A DNA stretch of 36,333 nucleotides from Rhodocaloribacter sp964552015 (GTDB taxonomy: Bacteria; Bacteroidota; Rhodothermia; Rhodothermales; ISCAR-4553), in the NCBI GenBank assembly GCA_964552015.1, contig CAZKFR010000034.1, positions 1 to 36,333 on the forward strand, given 5' to 3'. Made by a program: the position numbers and the translations under genes. A model generated the notes under the pieces. The model saw only the letters and a list, made by a program, of their open reading frames with translations, was not told the origin of the DNA and did not search any database. Positions 17,389 to 26,355 of this stretch are shown here, piece by piece (position 1 is the first letter of the stretch; every line of letters starts with the position of its first letter).

Positions 17389-18353
17389 CCGACCGTTTCC
17401 GCCCGTGCTTCGGGGGTCAACGCCTCACGGATGTGGTAGGTCTCGGTGCGCTCCATGCGCGGGCGGATCATCATCTCCCCGATCAGGCCCGTCGTAAACA
17501 TCTGCACCCCCACCAGGATGAGCAGCGCCCCCAGCAACAGCAGCGGGCGGTCGCCGATATAGTGGCCGAAGACGATCTTGTCGATGGAGATCCACAGGCT
17601 CACGAGGAAGCCGCCCAGAAACGCCAGCGTACCCAGCGTGCCGAAGAAATGCATCGGGCGGGCGGCGAAGCGCGTCATGAACAGCACGGTGAGCAGATCG
17701 AGGAAGCCCCGAATGAAGCGCTCCAGGCCAAACTTGGTGCGCCCGTACTTGCGCGGATGGTGCCGAACGGGCTTCTCCGTGATCCGGTCGAACCCCTCCC
17801 ACTTGGCCAGCAGGGGGATGTACCGGTGCAGCTCGCCGTAAACACGCACGCTCTTGACCACCTCCGCCCGGTAGGCCTTCAGCCCGCAGTTGAAATCGTG
17901 CAGCGGGATGCCCGAAAAGACGCGGGTAACGAAGTTGAAAAAACGGCTCGGGATGGTTTTGCTGAGCGGGTCGTGCCGTTTTTGCTTCCAGCCACTGACC
18001 AGGTCGTACCCGCGCTCGAGCATCTCGATGAGGGCCGGGATCTCGTCGGGGTCGTCCTGCAGGTCGGCATCGAGGGTGACCACGTAGCGGCCCCGGGCCC
18101 GCTCGAAGCCCACGGCCAGCGCGGCCGACTTGCCGTAGTTGCGCCGGAAGCGCAGCCCCAGGAAACGCGGATCGTCGGCGTGGAGGCGCTCAATGACGGC
18201 CCACGACCCGTCCGTCGAGCCGTCATCGACGAGCCAGACCTCGAACCGATAGCCGGCCTGTTCACACACGGCCCGCAGGCGCCGCGCCAGTTCCGGCAGC
18301 GACTCCTCCTCGTCGTAGACGGGCACGATGATGCTCAGGTCGGGGGTCTCCAT
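17385..18353 (-). CDS. GT2-family polyprenyl-phosphate glycosyltransferase (DPM1/GtrB type)
   Basis: The 322-aa protein starts METPDLSIIVPVYDEEESLPEL, with VDDGSTDGS at 42-50 and the metal-binding LDADLQDDPDEI at 94-105, the pattern of dolichol/undecaprenyl-phosphate sugar transferases. Two C-terminal membrane helices (about 240-265 and 275-300) match the GtrB/ArnC-like architecture, so it likely charges undecaprenyl phosphate with a sugar at the inner membrane. Start is ATG 18353; a longer frame upstream crosses gyrB. It lies 37 nt after gyrB and may be read from the same message. The sugar is not predictable. Confidence 0.92.
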   Translation of the reverse strand: METPDLSIIVPVYDEEESLPELARRLRAVCEQAGYRFEVWLVDDGSTDGSWAVIERLHADDPRFLGLRFRRNYGKSAALAVGFERARGRYVVTLDADLQDDPDEIPALIEMLERGYDLVSGWKQKRHDPLSKTIPSRFFNFVTRVFSGIPLHDFNCGLKAYRAEVVKSVRVYGELHRYIPLLAKWEGFDRITEKPVRHHPRKYGRTKFGLERFIRGFLDLLTVLFMTRFAARPMHFFGTLGTLAFLGGFLVSLWISIDKIVFGHYIGDRPLLLLGALLILVGVQMFTTGLIGEMMIRPRMERTETYHIREALTPEARAETVG

Positions 18354-18390
18354 GCGCTCGAGTGGGCCGGACGTCCAGGGCCCGGTCGCC

Positions 18391-20340
18391 TCACACGTCG
18401 ATCGTGGCGTACTTGGCGTTACGCTCGATGAACTTGCGGCGCGGCTCGACGGCATCGCCCATGAGCGTGGAAAAGATGCGGTCGGCGGCGGCGGCATCCT
18501 CGACCGTCACCTGCTGGAGCAGGCGCGTCTCCGGGTTCATCGTCGTCTCCCAGAGCTGCTCGGGGTTCATCTCACCGAGCCCTTTGTAGCGCTGGATGAT
18601 CACCTTGCCGCGCCCCTGCTCGTTCATCTCGTTGACGATGGCCTGCATTTCCTCCTCGGTCCAGGCATACCGCTCGTCCTTGCCCTGCTTGACCTTGTAG
18701 AGCGGAGGCAGGGCCACATAGATGTACCCCTGCTCGACGAGCGGGCGAAGCTGCCGGTAGAAGAAGGTCAACAGCAGCGTGCGGATGTGCGCCCCGTCCA
18801 CGTCGGCATCGGTCATGAGAATCACCTTGTGATAGCGCAGCTTCGAGAGGTCGAAGTCGTCCGAAGCCGTGGCCAGCCCGGTGCCCAGCGCCGTGACGAT
18901 GTTCTTGATCTCCTCGTTGGCCAGCACCTTGTCCAGGCGAGCCTTTTCGACGTTGAGGATCTTGCCACGCAGGGGCAGGATAGCCTGGAAATGGCGGTCG
19001 CGGGCCTGTTTGGCCGAACCGCCGGCCGAATCGCCCTCGACCAGGTACAGTTCGCACTCGGCCGGGTCTTTCGAGGCGCAGTCCGCCAGCTTGCCGGGCA
19101 GCCCGCCGCTCCCGAAGGCACTCTTGCGCTGCACCAGTTCGCGCGCCTTGCGGGCGGCCGCCCGGGCCTGCGCCGCCAGCACCACCTTCTCGATGATCCG
19201 CCGGGCGTCCTTCGGGTGGTCTTCGAGCCAGATCTTGAGCTTCTCCGCCACGAGCGACTCGACGGCGCCCTGCACCTCCGAGTTGCCCAGCTTGGTCTTC
19301 GTCTGTCCCTCGAACTGCGGCTCGGCCACCTTCACCGAGAGCACAGCCGTGAGCCCCTCGCGGAAGTCGTCGCCGGAGAGGTCCACCTTGGCGTTCTTGA
19401 GCAGGTTGTTTTGCTCGGCATACTGCTTCAGGGTGCGCGTGAGCGCCCGCCGGAAGCCGGAGATGTGCGTCCCCCCTTCGTGCGTGTTGATGTTGTTGAC
19501 GAACGAGAGGACGTTCTCCGTATAGCCCGTATTGTACCGCATCGCCAGCTCGACGGGCACCTCGGCATCCTCGTCGGCGATGTAGATCGTCTCCTCCATG
19601 ATGGGCGTGCGCGTCTCGTCGAGGTAGTCGACGAACTCGACGATACCGCCCTCGAAGTGGTATTCTTCGCGGCGGAGGCTTTCATCCTCCTCGCGCCGGT
19701 CCTCGATGACGATGTAGACGTTGCGATTCAGATAGGCCAGCTCACGCAGGCGGTCGGCCAGCGTGTCGAAGCGAAACTCGGTGGTCTGGAAGATGGAGCC
19801 GTCGGGCCAGAACTGCACCTCGGTGCCCGTTTCCTCGCCGGGCTCGAGCGTGCGGATCTGCTCGACCTCGGTGACGGGATGCCCCTTCTGATAACGCTGG
19901 CGCCAGACGTACCCGTCCCGCTTGACCGTGGCGACGAGTTCGGTCGAGAGCGCGTTGACACACGAGACGCCCACGCCGTGCAGCCCGCCGGAGACCTTGT
20001 ACGTGTTCTTGTCGAACTTGCCGCCGGCGTGCAGCGTGGTCATCACCACCTCCAGGGCCGAGCGCCCCTCGGTAGGATGAAGGTCGACCGGGATCCCGCG
20101 CCCGTTGTCCCGCACGGTGACGGAGCCGTCCTCGTTGATGCACACCTCGATGCGCGTACAGAAGCCGGCCAGGGCCTCGTCGATGGCGTTATCCACGACT
20201 TCGTAGACGAGGTGATGAAGCCCCCGGATACCCACGTCCCCGATGTACATGGCGGGCCGCTTGCGTACCGCCTCCAGGCCTTCGAGGATCTGAATGTTCT
20301 GGGCGCTATAGCCGTTGCTGCGCGTCTCGTGCTGGCTCAT
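18391..20340 (-). CDS. gyrB: DNA gyrase subunit B
   Basis: GyrB is the ATPase subunit of the type IIA topoisomerase that introduces negative supercoils. The 649-aa product has the GHKL ATPase region (LEGLEAVRKRPAMYIGD, VDNAIDEALAG, VRDNGRGIPVD, GGLHGVGVSCVNALS), the transducer domain, the Toprim motifs EGDSAGGSAKQARDR and MTDADVDGAHIRTLLLTFFYR, and the C-terminal QRYKGLGEMNPEQLWETTM. The length and the downstream-conserved block favour GyrB over ParE, though by eye this is not absolute. Start is ATG 20340 (MSQHETRSNGYSAQNIQ); the in-frame extension to 20412 has no family support. It is followed closely by the glycan genes. Confidence 0.95.
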   Translation of the reverse strand: MSQHETRSNGYSAQNIQILEGLEAVRKRPAMYIGDVGIRGLHHLVYEVVDNAIDEALAGFCTRIEVCINEDGSVTVRDNGRGIPVDLHPTEGRSALEVVMTTLHAGGKFDKNTYKVSGGLHGVGVSCVNALSTELVATVKRDGYVWRQRYQKGHPVTEVEQIRTLEPGEETGTEVQFWPDGSIFQTTEFRFDTLADRLRELAYLNRNVYIVIEDRREEDESLRREEYHFEGGIVEFVDYLDETRTPIMEETIYIADEDAEVPVELAMRYNTGYTENVLSFVNNINTHEGGTHISGFRRALTRTLKQYAEQNNLLKNAKVDLSGDDFREGLTAVLSVKVAEPQFEGQTKTKLGNSEVQGAVESLVAEKLKIWLEDHPKDARRIIEKVVLAAQARAAARKARELVQRKSAFGSGGLPGKLADCASKDPAECELYLVEGDSAGGSAKQARDRHFQAILPLRGKILNVEKARLDKVLANEEIKNIVTALGTGLATASDDFDLSKLRYHKVILMTDADVDGAHIRTLLLTFFYRQLRPLVEQGYIYVALPPLYKVKQGKDERYAWTEEEMQAIVNEMNEQGRGKVIIQRYKGLGEMNPEQLWETTMNPETRLLQQVTVEDAAAADRIFSTLMGDAVEPRRKFIERNAKYATIDV

Positions 20341-20483
20341 GTTCTTCCACGAAATAGGCAAAAAAATTCGCTGGGCGGCCCGAAACCTCGCGGAGAGGTG
20401 AAGCGCCACCATCCAACATAGAACGCACCGGAACGTCCTTCTGTTCTTGGCCGGGCGGCTTTTCGCCGGTCTTCTCCCGCCTT

Positions 20484-20993
20484 TTACCGAAGGTCTTCGA
20501 TGCCTTCGATGTCCTCACGCCGGAGCGCCTCGACGAAGCGCAGGGCGCGCGGCAACAGCGCCGAAAGCCGCGCCTCGTAGGCTGTCGTCTCGTCGAGCAG
20601 CGCAGCCGATGCCTTTTCGAGGATGCGCGCCTCTTCCACGAGTTGCTCGGGCACGTCCGGATACAGGCTCAGCAGGCGCTGGTGGATGCGGTGCAGCAGC
20701 CGCGCCACACGGCGAAGCATCATCAGGCTGTCGAAGCGTCGCACCAGCAGCACGGACGCGGCCGGAGGACTCGCGAGGCCAGCCTGCAGGCGCATCAGGA
20801 GCGAGGCCAGTTCGTCGCCGGCTTCGCGCAGGAAGGGTCGCACCACCGACGCCGGTTCCTGCGCCGACGGGTCCCGGCCCATCCGGCGTGCCGCCACGTC
20901 TTTCCAGACGTCCGCCGCCGTCGCCAGCGACGCCAGCAGCGCCATCGTCTGCCAGAGGTGGGCCTCTGCGTCCGCCGGGGTACGTTCTGCCAT
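20484..20993 (-). CDS. Unknown 169-aa helical protein
   Basis: Starts MAERTPADAEAHLWQTMALLASLATAADVWKD and is rich in Leu, Ala, Arg and Glu, consistent with an all-helical soluble protein (for example LLVRRFDSLMMLRRVARLLHRIHQRLL). No signal peptide, no membrane segment and no motif that I recognise. It sits in the same direction between the CBS-domain gene (78 nt upstream) and gyrB (143 nt downstream). A start four codons earlier (21005) is possible. The other strand is open here too, but this frame fits the direction and spacing of the neighbours and a compact gene order. Confidence 0.65.
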   Translation of the reverse strand: MAERTPADAEAHLWQTMALLASLATAADVWKDVAARRMGRDPSAQEPASVVRPFLREAGDELASLLMRLQAGLASPPAASVLLVRRFDSLMMLRRVARLLHRIHQRLLSLYPDVPEQLVEEARILEKASAALLDETTAYEARLSALLPRALRFVEALRREDIEGIEDLR

Positions 20994-21071
20994 AGCGCCT
21001 CTCATCGTGCAAAAAAGCGGCCTCGAACCGCAGTTCGGGCCGCTCCATGAACCCCTCATCCGGCGTGAAGT

Positions 21072-21740
21072 TCAGACCTCCAGGTACCGCATGAATTCCT
21101 GGATGCGGTGGAGGAAATCTTCGTCGTCCTCACGCTCGCCGAAGCTGGCGACCACATGGTAGCCATGGTGCTCGAGCATGTGGCGCACGCGCGCGGCGTC
21201 GGTCACGTTCAGTTTGATCGTAACCCGAATCTTGCCCTCCGGATGATCCCCGGCCGGCTCCGTGGAGACGGAGAGCACCCGCACATCGCTTTGCTCTACC
21301 GTATAGATGAGGCGGGAGAGCGCATAGTCGCGTGGTTCGACCTCCAGCGCCAGGATCGCCCCCGTCTCCGTCGTCGAGAGCATCCGGGCGAACTGCTCGA
21401 AGATGTCGTGCCGCCGCACGAGCCCGACGTAGCGGCCCTCGGCATCGGCCACCGGCAGCGCCGTCATGTCGTGCTCGATCATCAGGCGGGTCGCGTCGAA
21501 CACATGCGTTTCCGGGCGCACGGAGACCGGCCGGCCCACCAGCAGCGTCTCGAGGCGCACGTCCGGACCGGCCGTCTCCAGCAGTTGCTCCTCCGAGACG
21601 ACGCCCAGCAGGGTCCGCGTGTCGTCCACGACCGGCAGATGCCGCACGCGAAACTCCAGCAACAGCCCCAGCGCAAACTCGACCGTATCGGTCGGCTTCA
21701 GCGGGGGCGTCGTCTGGTTGATATGGGTGGCAATGTTCAT
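21072..21740 (-). CDS. Tandem CBS-domain protein with ACT-like C-terminus
   Basis: The 222-aa protein has a CBS pair (about residues 1-118: FALGLLLEFRVRHLPVVDDTRTLLGVVSEEQLLE and DATRLMIEHDMTALPVADAEGRYVGLVRRHDIFE), which in this family binds adenine nucleotides and senses energy or nucleotide state. The remainder (about 128-195) looks like an ACT-type ligand domain (AILALEVEPRDYALSRLIYTVEQSDVRVLSV followed by KIRVTIKLNVTDAARVRHMLEHHGY). This combination occurs in stand-alone Bacteroidota regulators of unknown target. The start at ATG 21740 gives MNIATHINQ; a longer frame to 21803 begins with low-complexity basic sequence and is less likely. Confidence 0.85.
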   Translation of the reverse strand: MNIATHINQTTPPLKPTDTVEFALGLLLEFRVRHLPVVDDTRTLLGVVSEEQLLETAGPDVRLETLLVGRPVSVRPETHVFDATRLMIEHDMTALPVADAEGRYVGLVRRHDIFEQFARMLSTTETGAILALEVEPRDYALSRLIYTVEQSDVRVLSVSTEPAGDHPEGKIRVTIKLNVTDAARVRHMLEHHGYHVVASFGEREDDEDFLHRIQEFMRYLEV

Positions 21741-21878
21741 GGCGACATCGTCATACGTCTGGCAAAGCGGCGGAGCTTTGCGCTCACCCTTTCGTTTCAA
21801 CAAGCATCATGCCGTTTCTTCCAGAACCGGTCCGGACGCCGTTTTGCACTTCCCGGATTTACGAAAAGCATCGGCGAC

Positions 21879-21904
21879 GCGCAAGGGAAAATAAGGGCTT
21901 GCGC
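21879..21904. terminator. Weak hairpin after hflX
   Basis: GCGCAAG (21879-21885) pairs with CTTGCGC (21898-21904), a 7-bp stem with a 12-nt loop, 22 nt beyond the hflX stop in the 185-nt gap before the CBS gene. There is no T-run after it on the minus strand, so it is at best a weak terminator or transcript-end stabiliser. Confidence 0.3.
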
Positions 21905-21925
21905 CCCGGAACGCGAAAAAAAGTC

Positions 21926-23275
21926 TCACCATGCCGGCGCGTTCAGCCGGCCCGATTCCACGTCCGGGAGCGGGCGTAACCCGGCGAATCGTTTCAGAAC
22001 GGGTTCCATGTCCGCAAAATGACGCGGGTGGACCCGGAAGTGGAGTCGCACGACCGGCACCGGTTCCTGCTCGCCGTTGCGCGCATAGAGGAAGTCTTCG
22101 GAAAGCATTTCGACCACCCGGCGCAGATGGGCCAGGGTGCGCGCCTCGGTCACCGGGATGTACACCATCTGCTCCAGGTAATCCCGCTCGATCAGCGCCA
22201 GCAGTTTGCCCTTGAGTTCACCCAGCCCGATGCCACGCTCGGCCGAAACGAACGCCGCCTCCGGATATTCCTCCCGCAACGCGCCCAGCAGGCCATGCTC
22301 GGCCAGCGCATCGATCTTGTTGAACACGAACAACGTGGGCTTCTGCAGCACGCCGAGTTCCTTCAGCGTGGCCCGCACGACGCGGATCTGGTCTTCGAAC
22401 CGGGGGTGGGTGCAATCGACGACATGAAGGAGGACGTCACTCTCACGCACCTCGTCGAGGGTACTCTTGAAGCTCTCGATGAGGCGGTGCGGCAGTTTGC
22501 GGATGAACCCGACAGTGTCGGAGAGCAGAACCTGCTTGTTCGAGGCAAGCGAAATCAGGCGGGTCGTGGCATCGAGGGTGGCAAAGAGCCGGTTCTCGGC
22601 CAGCACGTTCGTGTCCGCCAGGGCATTCATCAGGGTGGACTTGCCCGCGTTCGTGTAGCCGACGAGCGACACGCGCGTGAAGGCTTCGCGGCGCTGGCGC
22701 TGGGTGGTGCGCTGGCGGTCGATCTCTTCCAGACGACGCTTCAGCGTGGCCATGCGGTGGCCGATGAGGCGGCGGTCCGTCTCGATCTGGGTTTCGCCGG
22801 GCCCCTTCGTGCCGATGCCGCCCTTCTGCCGCGAGAGGTGCGTCCACTGGCGCGTCAGGCGCGTGCGGAGGTAGTCGAGCTGGGCCAGTTCTACCTGGGT
22901 CTTGGCCACGGCCGTCTTGGCCCGCCGGGCGAAGATGTCGAGGATGAGCGCGGTCCGATCGACGAGCTTGACCTTGAGGACGCGCTCCAGGTTGCGCAGC
23001 TGGACGGGCGAGAGGTCGTCGTCAAAGATGACCAGGTCGCTCTTGCGGGCTTCGACCAGGCGCCGCAGGTCTTCTACCTTGCCTTTGCCGATGTACGTCG
23101 CGGCATTGATACGAGCCAGCGACTGGGTCACCCGATCGGTCACGTCGGCGCCGGCCGTGTCGGCCAGCAGTTCGAGTTCGTTGAGCGAGTCTTCGATCTC
23201 CCACGCATGGGTGCCGGGCTTGACGACCCCCACCAGAATGGCGGACTCGCGTTCGTTGGGTCTGGGTTGATACAA
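21926..23275 (-). CDS. hflX: Ribosome-associated GTPase HflX
   Basis: HflX is a conserved GTPase that binds the 50S subunit and can split stalled ribosomes under stress. The 449-aa protein has the N-terminal HflX domain (ATYIGKGKVEDLRRLV, LVIFDDDLSPVQLRNLE), the linker signature GIGTKGPGETQIETDRR, the G1 loop GYTNAGKST (206-214), the G3 motif DTVGFIRKLPH and the G4 motif NKID. The start codon is TTG at 23275: an in-frame TAA lies only five codons upstream (23290-23288), so no longer product is possible, and no ATG occurs near. It is unusual but consistent with the family N-terminus. Confidence 0.95.
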   Translation of the reverse strand: MYQPRPNERESAILVGVVKPGTHAWEIEDSLNELELLADTAGADVTDRVTQSLARINAATYIGKGKVEDLRRLVEARKSDLVIFDDDLSPVQLRNLERVLKVKLVDRTALILDIFARRAKTAVAKTQVELAQLDYLRTRLTRQWTHLSRQKGGIGTKGPGETQIETDRRLIGHRMATLKRRLEEIDRQRTTQRQRREAFTRVSLVGYTNAGKSTLMNALADTNVLAENRLFATLDATTRLISLASNKQVLLSDTVGFIRKLPHRLIESFKSTLDEVRESDVLLHVVDCTHPRFEDQIRVVRATLKELGVLQKPTLFVFNKIDALAEHGLLGALREEYPEAAFVSAERGIGLGELKGKLLALIERDYLEQMVYIPVTEARTLAHLRRVVEMLSEDFLYARNGEQEPVPVVRLHFRVHPRHFADMEPVLKRFAGLRPLPDVESGRLNAPAW

Positions 23276-23331
23276 TCCGATAGGGGTTTAATGAAACAAC
23301 ACACGGGGCGGGACGATCCGCACCCGGTTCC

Positions 23332-23952
23332 TCAGCCCTCGAGGGCCTTCTTGCCGTACGTCTGCTGAAGGCTCCGTTCCATGCGGGTGTCAATCCGGGT
23401 CCGGACGATGTGTCGGAAGGGCTCGTAGCGGGAAGCCGGCACCCGCACGTCGAGCCGGCGGCGCCGGCCGCGAGCATCCACATAGAAGAAGACGACGTAG
23501 CGGCACCCGTTCCGCTCGGTCTCGAAGTAGTCGCAGACGTCGGCCCAGGCCATCGCGCAGCGGGTGCGACCCGTCGGTGCGACGAGGCCGCCGTCGGTGA
23601 CGAGCACCTCGCCGGCCAGCCAGGCTCCGGCCAGCCAGAAGGTCCCGCCCATCAGGTAGCCGGCAAAGATCCAGGCCGGCAGGGTGTGCCCCGTCCACTG
23701 GGTGCCGAGCATCAGCAGGGCGACGCAGGCCATGAACGCCAGCGGCGCCGGAGGCACCCCGGCCCACCGGCCGGTGGCCCAGCACAGCTGCACCGGCTCC
23801 ACCCGCCGCCGGCTCGCCGCATGCACGAGCAGCAACGCCAGGGTGACCCCGACGAAGCTGCAAAGCAGGATGATGTGGAGCAGGGCGAACACCGCCTCAG
23901 GGGCCTGAAGTGGATCGGACGAGAACGAGACGCGCCGCGCAGAGGCCCGCAA
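23332..23952 (-). CDS. Unknown membrane protein with three predicted helices
   Basis: Up to 206 aa, with hydrophobic stretches at about residues 21-43, 69-84 and 90-113, then a soluble C-terminal half (EVLVTDGGLVAPTGRTRCAMAWADVCDYFETERNG ... YVVFFYVDARGRRRRLDVRV) that reads like a bacterial PH-type beta domain seen in small membrane proteins. The frame starts at a TTG (23952) abutting the stop of the N-BatA/VWA gene; a GTG about 20 codons in (VFALLHIILL) is an alternative and would start right at the first helix. Tight linkage suggests cotranscription with the gene upstream. The specific function is unknown. Confidence 0.7.
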   Translation of the reverse strand: MRASARRVSFSSDPLQAPEAVFALLHIILLCSFVGVTLALLLVHAASRRRVEPVQLCWATGRWAGVPPAPLAFMACVALLMLGTQWTGHTLPAWIFAGYLMGGTFWLAGAWLAGEVLVTDGGLVAPTGRTRCAMAWADVCDYFETERNGCRYVVFFYVDARGRRRRLDVRVPASRYEPFRHIVRTRIDTRMERSLQQTYGKKALEG

Positions 23953-26082
23953 TCAGGCCGGCACCGACTCGGGCCGCCATTGCCGGGCCACGAGCATCTC
24001 GGCTACCAGAAATACCAACGCGAGCAGCAGGAAGACGTTCCATATTTCTCGGCCGGTCCGTTCGGTCACGAGAGCCTCGGCCAGCGCCTCGCGGCCGCCC
24101 TCCCCGACGGCCAGCACCCGGACCGGACGCCCCATCCGCTCGGCCAGGCGCGTGGCGGCGGCGTCCGCCTCCAGCCGGCGCAGATCGGACTCGCGCCCCT
24201 CCAGGTTGAGCGCCACGCGCCGGAGCAGGGTCGTGCCGGCCCGTACCTCGTAGATGCCGGGCTCGCGGAGTGTGGCGTCGGTCTGCACGAGCACGGCCCC
24301 GAAAAGCCGCCGTTGTTCGGGCACCAGCTCTTCCCCGGCCGGCGTCACGAGGCGCAGCGACGCGTCCTCGGGCGCACCGGCCAAGCGGATCGTTCCCGGC
24401 CGTCCCACGATCAGTTGCTCGCCCCCCACCGCCTCGCCGGCCGAGAGGTAATACATGGCACGGTAGAGCAGCGGGATGAACAGCCCCCGCACGGGCAGGT
24501 CGCTCCACCGGGGATCCGGCGCCACGGTGATCAGGAAGGCGGCGCCGCGCCCGTGGCGCAACTCCTGCAGGAACGGCCCGCCCGTGGAAAGGCGAATGAG
24601 CGTCTGTTCGGCGGCACCGCCCGGCACGTAATCCATCACATAATAGAGCTCCGGCCGCTCGATGCGCTGCTCGCGCCGGGGCACGGACGGCTCGAAAACG
24701 CCCTCGAAGAGCGGATGCTCGAGGTCGACGCGGTCGAACGAAGCCACGGGGCGGCCCGAGCCCGGTACGCCGTTGAACCCGGTGAACCGACCGCCGCCGA
24801 GCCCGCCGAGCAAGGCGTTGTAATCCTCGGCCCGGGCCCCCGCGCCGGGGAAGAACAGCAGCCCGCCGCCGGCCTCCACATACCGCACCAGCGCGGCCAC
24901 CTCGCCGCTCGAGAGGCTGTGGGGTCCTGCCAGAATGACGGCATCATAGGCGCCGAGCCCCGTACCCGCCAGCGCTGCCTCCGGCACGACATCCACGTCG
25001 AAGGCCAGGCGATCGCGTGCCAGCGCGGGCGAGAGGGCCAGTTCCAGGTAGTCGGTCCGCTCGCCCTCCCCCTGCACGACGAGCACGCGGCGCCGCTCCG
25101 GCACATGCAGCGTGAAATACCGCAGGTTGTCGTACACGAAGGCGTCCTCCTCGATCTGCACGAGCCCGGCGAGCCAGCCACGCTGCTGCGGCGTGACGAC
25201 GAACGCCACCGTCTCGGGTACGCCCGGCGCCAGGTCAGTCGTCGCCTGAGCCACCCGCTCGCCCTCCAGGTAAACGCTCGCCACGTAGTCCTGCACGGCC
25301 TCGGTCCCGTAGTTGACCAGCGTCGCTTCGAGCCGCACGGGCTGCCCCAGCTCGACGATGCGGCTGACGACGCGCACGTCCGTCACGGCGATATTGTCGT
25401 AGGCCCGTGTGCCCACGGGTACGAGGGCCACGCGGGCCTCCGCCGGCAGCGCCACGTCGAACGTGTCGGCCAGCGTCGAGGCCTGCAGATCCGAGACGAC
25501 GTAAAGTTCTTTGTTGAGATGCACGGCCCCGGCAAGCCGGTCGCCCGCCCGCGCCAGGGCCGGCAGGAGGCCGGAGGCGCCCGGCACGGCTTCGAGGTCG
25601 GTCAGCGCATCGAGCGCGGCCCCGGCATTCTGATAGGCGACCGGTTCGGCCACCGCGTCCCCGGCCGTCGTCAGGATGAACACCTCGTCGCCGGGCGCCA
25701 TCTGCTCGACGAGCCCGGCCGCCAGCTCCCGGGCCTGATCCAGGTACGTGCCCTGCTCGTCGCGCAGCGTCATCGAGAGGGAGTTGTCCACCACCACCGC
25801 CAGGGCCGTGGGCGCCCGCCCACCCACGGTGCCGGCCAGCCCCCCGGTGAGCGTCGGCCGGGCAAAGGCCAGCACCAGGCATGCCAGCGCCAGCGTCCGC
25901 AACAGCAGCAACAGCCACTGCTTGATCCGCACCCGCTGCATCGTGGTCCGCTGCAACTCCTGCAGAAACGCCAGCGAGCTGAAGTCCACGCGCCGGGGGC
26001 GGCGGAAGTTGAACAGGTGGATGATCAGCGGAATCGCCGCCGCCACCAGCCCGATCAGCACCAGCGGATTGAGAAACGTCAT
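23953..26082 (-). CDS. N-BatA/VWA-domain membrane protein
   Basis: The 709-aa protein begins MTFLNPLVLIGLVAAAIPLIIHLFNFRRPRRVDFSSLAFL, the N-terminal BatA (aerotolerance) signature, with a second helix at about 57-74. A VWA-like region follows with the MIDAS-type DxSxS (D99-N-S101-L-S103). Central beta-rich sequence (YDNIAVTDVRVVSRIVELGQPVRLEATLVNYG) resembles a CARDB-type domain, then comes a glutamine-amidotransferase-like segment (AYDAVILAGPHSLSSGEVAALVRYVEAGGGLLFFPG), and a last membrane helix near 680-700. Such proteins are common in Bacteroidota, usually near MoxR/DUF58/BatB genes, none of which are here. The gene runs from ATG 26082. The role is unproven, probably envelope-related. Confidence 0.85.
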   Translation of the reverse strand: MTFLNPLVLIGLVAAAIPLIIHLFNFRRPRRVDFSSLAFLQELQRTTMQRVRIKQWLLLLLRTLALACLVLAFARPTLTGGLAGTVGGRAPTALAVVVDNSLSMTLRDEQGTYLDQARELAAGLVEQMAPGDEVFILTTAGDAVAEPVAYQNAGAALDALTDLEAVPGASGLLPALARAGDRLAGAVHLNKELYVVSDLQASTLADTFDVALPAEARVALVPVGTRAYDNIAVTDVRVVSRIVELGQPVRLEATLVNYGTEAVQDYVASVYLEGERVAQATTDLAPGVPETVAFVVTPQQRGWLAGLVQIEEDAFVYDNLRYFTLHVPERRRVLVVQGEGERTDYLELALSPALARDRLAFDVDVVPEAALAGTGLGAYDAVILAGPHSLSSGEVAALVRYVEAGGGLLFFPGAGARAEDYNALLGGLGGGRFTGFNGVPGSGRPVASFDRVDLEHPLFEGVFEPSVPRREQRIERPELYYVMDYVPGGAAEQTLIRLSTGGPFLQELRHGRGAAFLITVAPDPRWSDLPVRGLFIPLLYRAMYYLSAGEAVGGEQLIVGRPGTIRLAGAPEDASLRLVTPAGEELVPEQRRLFGAVLVQTDATLREPGIYEVRAGTTLLRRVALNLEGRESDLRRLEADAAATRLAERMGRPVRVLAVGEGGREALAEALVTERTGREIWNVFLLLALVFLVAEMLVARQWRPESVPA

Positions 26083-26145
26083 GGCAGCGCGTGCAGAGGA
26101 TGAGGGGAGCGGCCCCGGCCGGGCATCGTGCTACCCGGCCGGCAT

Positions 26146-26200
26146 AGCCGCTGTTCCACGCCTCACACCTGCGCAGGATAGGGCATCTTGCGCCCGCCGG
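26146..26200. repeat. Left copy of 55-bp exact repeat flanking the N gap
   Basis: Identical base for base to 26301-26355. It directly abuts the first N. It contains the same stop codon region that ends the UPF0316 gene on the other side of the gap, so it looks like the same genomic segment placed twice. Confidence 0.95.
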
Positions 26201-26300
26201 NNNNNNNNNNNNNNNNNNNNNNNNNNNNNNNNNNNNNNNNNNNNNNNNNNNNNNNNNNNNNNNNNNNNNNNNNNNNNNNNNNNNNNNNNNNNNNNNNNNN
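26201..26300. other. Run of exactly 100 N (scaffold gap)
   Basis: A round-number placeholder joining two contigs. The flanks overlap by 55 identical bases, so the true gap length is probably negative, with nothing missing. Frames crossing the Ns are artefacts. Confidence 0.98.
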
Positions 26301-26355
26301 AGCCGCTGTTCCACGCCTCACACCTGCGCAGGATAGGGCATCTTGCGCCCGCCGG
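26301..26355. repeat. Right copy of 55-bp exact repeat flanking the N gap
   Basis: Identical to 26146-26200. This copy carries the last codons and stop of the UPF0316 gene in place and is therefore the authentic one. Confidence 0.95.

Noticed and set aside
26146..26355. 55-bp repeat as an insertion-sequence end or attachment site
   Set aside because: It flanks an artificial 100-N gap and ends exactly at the Ns, so an assembly overlap explains it better.
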